Position numbers and translations under genes: made by a program. From positions 1 to 11,234 of the forward strand of contig PFUQ01000153.1 of assembly GCA_002790175.1 (NCBI GenBank): 11,234 nucleotides of DNA. The letters are read 5' to 3'. The notes under the pieces are model-generated. The model was not told where the DNA came from. It ran no database searches and saw only the letters and a program-made list of their open reading frames with translations. Each line of letters starts with the position of its first letter. Position 1 is the first letter of the stretch. The stretch comes from Flavobacteriales bacterium CG_4_9_14_3_um_filter_32_8 (GTDB lineage Bacteria > Bacteroidota > Bacteroidia > Flavobacteriales_E > Vicingaceae). Positions 6,270 to 11,234 of this stretch are shown in pieces.

Positions 6270-7271
6270 ATGAACAAAAATGAATTAATTAGTCTTTTTA
6301 ACAACTTCAACCAACTTAAAGTGTTGATTATTGGAGATGTGATGATTGATTCCTACTTTTTTGGTAAAGTCGATCGTATTTCTCCCGAAGCCCCAGTTCC
6401 AATAGTTGCTGTAGAAAAAAAAGAAAGTCGCTTAGGAGGTGCAGCCAATGTAGCATTAAACATTAAAGCCTTAGGTGCAAAACCAATACTTTGTTCTGTA
6501 ATTGGTAATGATGAGGATGGCGAAAGATTTAGAAAACTTTTAAAAAACGAAAAGTTAGCTGCTGTTGGAGTAATTACAAGTAAAGAACGAATTACTACAG
6601 TAAAAACAAGAATCATCGGAAACAAACATCAAGTATTAAGGGTTGATTCTGAAAATAATCATTCCTTATCAGAAAAAGAACATACTCAACTTATAGAGTC
6701 GATAGCTTCAATTATTAGTACTTCCAAAATTGATGTTGTGATTTTTCAGGATTATGATAAAGGGGTAATTACTAAACAATTGATTCAAAAAGTTACCAAG
6801 CTATGTAATGAAAAAAATATTCCTACAGCCGTTGATCCCAAAAAGACAAATTTTAATTTTTATCAAAACATCACCTTATTTAAACCAAATCTTAAAGAAT
6901 TAAAAGAAGGTTTGAATATTGAAATTGACCCTTCAGATGTAACCGAAATTGAAAAAGCCATTGACCAATTCAATGTTATTCAAAAAAATAAAATTACTTT
7001 TATTACCCTCTCTGAATATGGTGTTTTCATAAAAAACAAGAATAATAAAAAACATTTTACGGCTCACAAAAGAGATATTACTGATGTTTCTGGTGCAGGT
7101 GATACCGTTATTAGTGTTGCTTCGCTTTGCTTAGCATTAAATCAACCTATCAACTCAATTGCTCAAATAGCTAATTTAGCAGGTGGTTTAGTTTGTGAAA
7201 AAGTTGGAGTTGTTCCTATTGATAAAAATCAATTGTTAAAAGAAGCTATAACTCATTTAACCGGTATTTGA
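6270..7271 (+). CDS. rfaE1: D-glycero-beta-D-manno-heptose-7-phosphate kinase (HldE N-terminal type)
   Basis: This 333-residue PfkB/ribokinase-fold kinase phosphorylates heptose 7-phosphate at C1 to give the 1,7-bisphosphate, a step toward ADP-heptose for LPS core. The I-G-D-V-M-I-D segment (21-27), R-I-S-P-E-A-P-V-P (36-44) and R-L-G-G-A-A-N-V-A (54-62) are hallmarks of the HldE/RfaE kinase domain. The second PfkB signature D-V-S-G-A-G-D-T (272-279) carries the catalytic base Asp278. The protein stops at the end of the kinase domain, so this is the split form (RfaE1/HldA), and the adenylyltransferase (RfaE2/HldC) must be encoded elsewhere. The start is ATG 6270, 3 nt after the aminotransferase stop. 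The stop TGA shares one base with the next ATG (TGATG), a coupled arrangement. Confidence 0.92.
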   Translation: MNKNELISLFNNFNQLKVLIIGDVMIDSYFFGKVDRISPEAPVPIVAVEKKESRLGGAANVALNIKALGAKPILCSVIGNDEDGERFRKLLKNEKLAAVGVITSKERITTVKTRIIGNKHQVLRVDSENNHSLSEKEHTQLIESIASIISTSKIDVVIFQDYDKGVITKQLIQKVTKLCNEKNIPTAVDPKKTNFNFYQNITLFKPNLKELKEGLNIEIDPSDVTEIEKAIDQFNVIQKNKITFITLSEYGVFIKNKNNKKHFTAHKRDITDVSGAGDTVISVASLCLALNQPINSIAQIANLAGGLVCEKVGVVPIDKNQLLKEAITHLTGI

Positions 7272-7993
7272 TGACAGTTATTCCTTATAAAGAAAATACC
7301 AATAGCAAAAAAGAACAGGTAGCGACCATGTTCAACAACATCTCCAATAAATATGATTTTTTAAATCATTTTTTATCTTTAGGAATAGATATTCTTTGGA
7401 GAAAAAAAGCCATTCGATTACTTAAAAAATCTCAACCCAAACAATTATTAGATATCGCTACAGGAACTGGTGACTTTGCAATAGCTGCTTTAAAATTAAA
7501 ACCAACTAAAATTATCGGAATAGATATTTCGGAAGGAATGTTAAAAGTTGGACAAGAAAAAATAAAAGCAAAAGGATTACAAAATGTTATTGAATTGAAG
7601 CTAGGGGACTCCGAAAATTTAGCCTTTAACGACAGCACTTTTGATGCTTATACCGTTGGTTTTGGCGTTAGAAATTTCGAAAATTTGGAAAAAGGATTAA
7701 GCGAAATGTTACGTGTTTTAAAACCCAATGGAACAGCAATTATTTTAGAATTTTCTAAACCTAAAGTATTTCCAATTAAGCAGTTGTATAATTTCTATTT
7801 CAATAACATGTTGCCTAGTATTGGAAAATTAGTATCTAAAGATAATAATGCCTACACCTATTTACCAGAATCAGTAAGTGCTTTTCCTGATGGCGAAAAG
7901 TTCATTTCAATATTAACCAAAATTGGTTACAAAAATCCTATTGCCATTCCATTAATGTTTGGTATTGCTTCTATTTATAAAGCAACTAAATAA
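7271..7993 (+). CDS. menG: Demethylmenaquinone methyltransferase (UbiE/MenG family)
   Basis: The enzyme uses S-adenosylmethionine to methylate demethylmenaquinol, the last step in making menaquinone, the electron carrier of most Bacteroidota. The product (240 residues) has the family block Y-D-F-L-N-H-F-L-S-L-G-I-D (29-41), SAM motif I D-I-A-T-G-T-G-D-F-A (61-70), G-I-D-I-S (83-87) and the second UbiE signature from G-F-G-V-R-N-F to L-K-P-N-G (130-154). An in-frame TTG at 7268 would add one Met, but the ATG at 7271 gives the usual TGATG overlap with the kinase gene, so I chose it. UbiE in ubiquinone-making bacteria also acts on the ubiquinone precursor; with a Bacteroidota host menaquinone is the expected product. 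The stop is 11 nt before the PorT gene. Confidence 0.95.
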   Translation: MTVIPYKENTNSKKEQVATMFNNISNKYDFLNHFLSLGIDILWRKKAIRLLKKSQPKQLLDIATGTGDFAIAALKLKPTKIIGIDISEGMLKVGQEKIKAKGLQNVIELKLGDSENLAFNDSTFDAYTVGFGVRNFENLEKGLSEMLRVLKPNGTAIILEFSKPKVFPIKQLYNFYFNNMLPSIGKLVSKDNNAYTYLPESVSAFPDGEKFISILTKIGYKNPIAIPLMFGIASIYKATK

Positions 7994-8004
7994 AATGAAT
8001 TTTT

Positions 8005-8751
8005 ATGCGTTACTTGACTATAAAAAAGATGTATAAAAATAAGTTGTTCATATTGTTTTTCTTTTTAGTGCTGTTAACGAATGGTTATAGTCAGCGGGAA
8101 ACCACTAAAAATTTACCAAAGTTCGAACATCGTTTTATGCATTTTGGGTTTTTGATTGGATTAAATTCCGCCGATTTTGTTTTAAAACGTTTCCCATTAG
8201 ATGAAATAAACCCAGATACTCTTTATGTTTTAGAGCCAAAATCTGCCAAAGGATTTAATTTAGGAATTGTATCAGAAATGCATTTAGGAGAGTATTTTGC
8301 AATTCGCTTTACTCCCAATCTTGCTTTTGCATCAAGAAGTTTAGAATACACTTTTGAGACTTTTGATGGGCCTAAAAAATACTCTAAAGTGATTGAATCA
8401 ACGCTTATTAATTTCCCTTTAAATTTTAAATATAAATCGGTTAGAGTAAATAATTTTGGTGCTTATATCATTTTTGGAGCAGCATATAGTTTAGACTTAG
8501 CTTCGAATGCTGGTGCAGAAAATTTTTCAACCAACCAAAATGATGTTGTCGTTAAGTTAAAGCGAGATGATTATTTAGGTCAATTGGGTTTTGGTACCGA
8601 TTTTTACTTAGAATATTTTAAATTTGGTATCGAGATAAAAATGTCTTATGGAATTAGAGATTTATTAGATCACGACAACACTACTTTTTCATCGCCAATC
8701 GATAAATTGAGTTCAAAAATGTTCCTATTATCTTTTACATTCGAAGGATAA
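8005..8751 (+). CDS. porT: PorT/SprT-like outer-membrane protein of the type IX secretion system
   Basis: The 248-residue product has a signal peptide whose hydrophobic core is about residues 13-26, with likely cleavage near S-Q (29-30). The mature part is a predicted small beta-barrel. The H-F-G-F-L-I-G-L-N-S-A-D-F block (46-58), the G-F-N-L-G-I-V-S-E-M-H-L-G-E-Y strand pair, R-F-T-P-N-L-A-F-A-S-R-S-L and the final L-S-F-T-F strand match the pattern I know for PorT (SprT in gliding bacteria). PorT is an outer-membrane protein required for T9SS secretion of CTD proteins. An alternative start at ATG 8029 (residue 9) gives a more compact signal peptide and is equally plausible. The gene is 11 nt after menG, an adjacency I recall from other Bacteroidota, and ends directly against the next ATG. 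A generic OMP_b-brl_2 barrel is the alternative reading. Confidence 0.82.
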   Translation: MRYLTIKKMYKNKLFILFFFLVLLTNGYSQRETTKNLPKFEHRFMHFGFLIGLNSADFVLKRFPLDEINPDTLYVLEPKSAKGFNLGIVSEMHLGEYFAIRFTPNLAFASRSLEYTFETFDGPKKYSKVIESTLINFPLNFKYKSVRVNNFGAYIIFGAAYSLDLASNAGAENFSTNQNDVVVKLKRDDYLGQLGFGTDFYLEYFKFGIEIKMSYGIRDLLDHDNTTFSSPIDKLSSKMFLLSFTFEG

Positions 8752-10326
8752 ATGCAAACACTCCTACTATCTGTATCTCCCGAAGAAGCAATAAATGAAA
8801 ATTTATTAAAACTCAAAATTTCATTCGAATTAAGAATTAAAGAAGAATTTACTTTTAGAATTGTTAAACGATCAATTGATGCCAGAAGAAAACCAGTAAA
8901 GATAAATTTGCAATTAGCAATCTATTTTGCGGAGGATGTTATTCCTAAATCGTTTTTACCAAAAATATACCAAAATGTTAGTTCTAGAGAAAAAGTAATC
9001 GTGGTGGGATTTGGACCAGCTGGAATGTTCGCTGCTCTTAAACTAATAGAATTAGGTTATCAACCCATCGTAATTGAAAGAGGTAAAGATGTGCGAAATA
9101 GAAGAATGGATATTGCTGCTATTACAAAAAAACACATCATAAATCCAGATTCTAATTATTGTTTTGGAGAAGGTGGTGCCGGAACTTTTTCTGATGGAAA
9201 ACTATACACACGTTCTAAAAAGAGAGGTGATATCAACGAAATATTAGCAATTTTGGTTCAGCATGGTGCTCCTGAAGACATTTTAGTAGATGCTCACCCT
9301 CACATTGGAACAAATAAATTACCTAATGTGGTGATAGCAATTAGAGAAACTATTAAAAACAGTGGAGGAAAAATACATTTCAATACCAAACTAACCGATT
9401 TAATAATTAACAACAATCAAATAGAAGGTGTTATTACCCAAAGTGGCGATGAAATTTCTGCTAAACATTTAATTTTGGCTACTGGTCATTCGGCGAGAGA
9501 TATTTTTTATTTATTAAACCAAAAAGGCATTGCAATAGAAAGTAAACCATTTGCAATAGGAGTTAGAGTGGAACACCCTCAGCAATTAATAGATGCCATA
9601 CAATATCATAGTAATAAAAGAAGTGAATTTCTCCCTCCTGCTTCCTATCAATTAGTTCAACAGGTAAACCAACGAGGTGTGTTTTCATTTTGTATGTGCC
9701 CTGGTGGCATTATTGCACCTTGTGCAACAACTGCTGGTGAGATTGTTACCAATGGTTGGTCGCCATCTAAAAGAAACAATCCTTATGCAAATTCTGGCAT
9801 TGTAGTAACTGTTGAGAACGAAGATTTAAAACCTTATAGAAAATTCGGAGCTTTAGCCGGATTAGAATTTCAAAAGGAAATTGAACGAAAGGCTTTTATT
9901 GCCGCAGGCAATGATGAAAAAATGAATACTGGTCAATACGCACCAGCCCAACGTTTAATTGATTTTGTAGATAATAAAACATCTGAAAATTTACCTGAAT
10001 GTTCTTACACACCAGGAATAGTAAGTGCTCCTTTACATGCTATTTTACCTTCAACTATTGTAACTCGTTTACAAGAAGGTTTTAAAGCCTTTGGAAATAA
10101 AATGAGAGGGTTTTTAACCAATGATGCCATAATTGTCGGAGTCGAAACTAGAACATCTTCTCCCATAAAAATCCCTCGAGATACTGTAACTTTACAACAT
10201 CCCAAAATTAAAGGATTATACCCTTGTGGTGAAGGTGCTGGATATGCTGGTGGTATTGTTTCAGCCGCAATGGATGGTCAAAAATGTGCGGTTGCAATAT
10301 TATTAAACAGCTCTAATAATTCCTAA
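8752..10326 (+). CDS. FAD-dependent oxidoreductase, COG2509-like
   Basis: This 524-residue flavoprotein resembles the uncharacterised FAD-dependent dehydrogenase family (COG2509). An N-terminal domain of about 80 residues precedes the Rossmann fold, whose dinucleotide motif is V-V-G-F-G-P-A-G (84-91), with the adenine-ribose acidic residue in V-I-E-R-G (107-111). Family blocks follow: C-F-G-E-G-G-A-G-T-F-S-D-G-K-L (137-151), G-V-R-V-E-H-P, F-C-M-C-P-G-G and, near the C-terminus, P-C-G-E-G-A-G-Y-A-G-G-I. The length is usual. The substrate is not established for this family as far as I know. The ATG immediately follows the PorT stop with no gap, so it is the last operon gene. Its final 24 nt overlap, tail to tail, the PAS protein gene on the other strand. 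The fold assignment is strong; the physiological role is unknown. Confidence 0.92.
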   Translation: MQTLLLSVSPEEAINENLLKLKISFELRIKEEFTFRIVKRSIDARRKPVKINLQLAIYFAEDVIPKSFLPKIYQNVSSREKVIVVGFGPAGMFAALKLIELGYQPIVIERGKDVRNRRMDIAAITKKHIINPDSNYCFGEGGAGTFSDGKLYTRSKKRGDINEILAILVQHGAPEDILVDAHPHIGTNKLPNVVIAIRETIKNSGGKIHFNTKLTDLIINNNQIEGVITQSGDEISAKHLILATGHSARDIFYLLNQKGIAIESKPFAIGVRVEHPQQLIDAIQYHSNKRSEFLPPASYQLVQQVNQRGVFSFCMCPGGIIAPCATTAGEIVTNGWSPSKRNNPYANSGIVVTVENEDLKPYRKFGALAGLEFQKEIERKAFIAAGNDEKMNTGQYAPAQRLIDFVDNKTSENLPECSYTPGIVSAPLHAILPSTIVTRLQEGFKAFGNKMRGFLTNDAIIVGVETRTSSPIKIPRDTVTLQHPKIKGLYPCGEGAGYAGGIVSAAMDGQKCAVAILLNSSNNS

Positions 10327-11234
10327 AATTTGTTCAATTTCCCCTGCTTCGTTTAATTTTGGAATTACTGTTTCATGTAAAGAAATATAATCTGTTTTAC
10401 CAATTGGTTTTATCCGGTAAGTTGTAGAAACTTTGGCTTTAGATTTTAACAATTCTTCTTTTAATAATTTTAATTGAGGTAAGTCGTCAGGATGATACAC
10501 TTCACTTATTTTACCTTTTGTTTTAGGAGAAATATATTCCTCTTTGGTGATACCAAATAATTGTTCAATGTAAGGACTGATATATTCAAATTTTTGATTA
10601 TTATTTTCATTATAACTAACCAAATAAATGAACTCATCTAAATTATTTAAAATAAATTTAAATTTCTCTTTATCTGCAAATACTCTATCATCATATTTTT
10701 TCTTACCATCTATATTTTTTATTTGAATCAAATAAAAATTACTTTTTGCAGCTGTAAATGGTGATAATAATAAATTTCCCCAGAATTCAGAGCCATCCCC
10801 TCTTTTAAATAAGACTTCATTATGATAATAACCATATTGGGTTATTTCTCTTGTTATTTCACTTCTGTTTGAAGGAACAAAATTTTCATCAGCAAAAAGT
10901 TCGTAATACTTTTTTGATAAAAATTCTTTTTCATTTTCTACGCCAAATACTTCGTTAGATTTCTCATTGGCATCGTAAATTTGTTTGGAAATAAAATCAA
11001 CTAAAAAAATTGAATCGTTCGTGTTATTAACCAATGTTTTTAATATCTCTGCATTTTTTTGGTTTCGTTGGTTTAGCTTCTTCTTTTGAACTGAAACAAC
11101 ATAACTCATAGCAAATACATAACCAAAAGAAACTGTAATTAACAAATAAAATCCTACAGAAATACTTGAAGAAAGTAGCACAATAGTTAAAGGGATAAAG
11201 ATAATTAAGAAATAGATAAGTACTTGTTTTGGTG
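10303..11234 (-). CDS. Membrane-anchored tandem-PAS protein without visible output domain (5' end outside window)
   Basis: The reading frame is open to the right edge of the window, so the N-terminus is missing; the GTG at 11181 lies inside the frame and is not a convincing start. The visible 309 residues begin with two hydrophobic helices (about 4-22 and 26-48), then a K/Q/N-rich linker, a first PAS domain (about 62-174, with a G-D-G-S-E-F-W core strand) and a second PAS domain of PAS_3 type (about 188-309, with V-Y-H-P-D-D and a terminal G-E-I-E-Q-I-L-G-I-I-R-A-V). The stop falls exactly at the end of the second PAS fold, where related sensors normally continue into a histidine kinase or GGDEF domain. 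It may be a sensor acting through a partner protein, or a kinase that lost its C-terminus. Its stop lies 24 nt inside the convergent oxidoreductase gene. No ligand can be predicted. Confidence 0.83.
   Translation of the reverse strand, partial: PKQVLIYFLIIFIPLTIVLLSSSISVGFYLLITVSFGYVFAMSYVVSVQKKKLNQRNQKNAEILKTLVNNTNDSIFLVDFISKQIYDANEKSNEVFGVENEKEFLSKKYYELFADENFVPSNRSEITREITQYGYYHNEVLFKRGDGSEFWGNLLLSPFTAAKSNFYLIQIKNIDGKKKYDDRVFADKEKFKFILNNLDEFIYLVSYNENNNQKFEYISPYIEQLFGITKEEYISPKTKGKISEVYHPDDLPQLKLLKEELLKSKAKVSTTYRIKPIGKTDYISLHETVIPKLNEAGEIEQILGIIRAV

Noticed and set aside
6353..6625. Antisense 90-codon open frame inside the heptose kinase gene
   Set aside because: It is a shadow of the conserved glycine- and alanine-rich kinase motifs on the other strand; no promoter or family resemblance.
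7268..7270. TTG as start codon of the menaquinone methyltransferase
   Set aside because: It adds only one residue before ATG 7271; the ATG gives a standard TGATG overlap with the kinase gene and is the more usual start.
7432..7638. Antisense open frame inside the menG gene
   Set aside because: It lies opposite the SAM-binding motif; no independent support.
7995..8036. 13-codon frame between menG and porT
   Set aside because: Too short and overlapping the porT start; most likely chance, although a leader role cannot be excluded.
10005..10205. Antisense open frame inside the FAD oxidoreductase gene
   Set aside because: It is a complement of conserved family sequence and has no features of its own.
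11179..11181. GTG as start of the PAS protein
   Set aside because: The frame stays open, with hydrophobic helix-like residues, to the window edge, so the GTG would cut a membrane helix in half. The gene is treated as partial.

Overview
The window is AT-rich, chromosomal-looking DNA from a member of the Bacteroidota, most probably Flavobacteriales. The clues are a PorT/SprT-type outer-membrane protein of the type IX secretion system, a menaquinone methyltransferase, an LPS heptose kinase, signal peptides ending in G-N-A-Q or G-Y-S-Q, and copies of the Bacteroidota -7 promoter element TAnnTTTG in front of several genes. I see no rRNA, tRNA, insertion sequence, prophage gene, CRISPR array or integration site. 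Every large gene except two (an outer-membrane barrel and a small membrane protein family) resembles a recognisable family, so this is mainly an ordinary housekeeping and envelope region.

Layout. (1) Positions 1-2143, minus strand: an ABC transporter operon of the MacB/LolD type, with the ATPase first, then one FtsX-like permease, then a second paralogous permease that runs off the left edge. The genes overlap by 11 and 1 nt. (2) Positions 2144-2516, the longest stretch without a large gene: it holds a candidate promoter flanked by an inverted repeat, a 40-codon membrane-protein gene (2242-2364, minus), a 12-bp perfect palindrome and two diverging TAnnTTTG elements. (3) Positions 2517-4422, plus strand: a MeaB-family GTPase, then a secreted beta-barrel-like protein with its own promoter element. 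(4) 4427-4948, minus: a single-pass membrane protein of unknown function, convergent with the barrel gene. (5) 4949-5069: a divergent promoter region. (6) 5070-10326, plus: a tight five-gene operon of class I aminotransferase, D-glycero-beta-D-manno-heptose-7-phosphate kinase, demethylmenaquinone methyltransferase, PorT and a COG2509-like FAD oxidoreductase, with gaps of 3, -1, 11 and 0 nt. (7) 10303-11234, minus: a two-PAS membrane protein, cut by the right edge, whose stop lies 24 nt inside the oxidoreductase gene.

How the genes relate. The five-gene operon mixes amino-acid metabolism, LPS core heptose supply, quinone synthesis and T9SS assembly. The common theme is the envelope, but I see no single pathway. 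The ABC operon would power a mechanotransmission-type exporter or lipoprotein-related system; its adaptor (MacA-like) protein is not visible. No methylmalonyl-CoA mutase gene accompanies the MeaB GTPase here.

I did not find a convincing new multi-gene system. The items most worth a second look are the PAS protein that ends without an output domain, the operator-like repeat around the ABC promoter, the 40-residue membrane protein, and the beta-barrel protein of unknown function.
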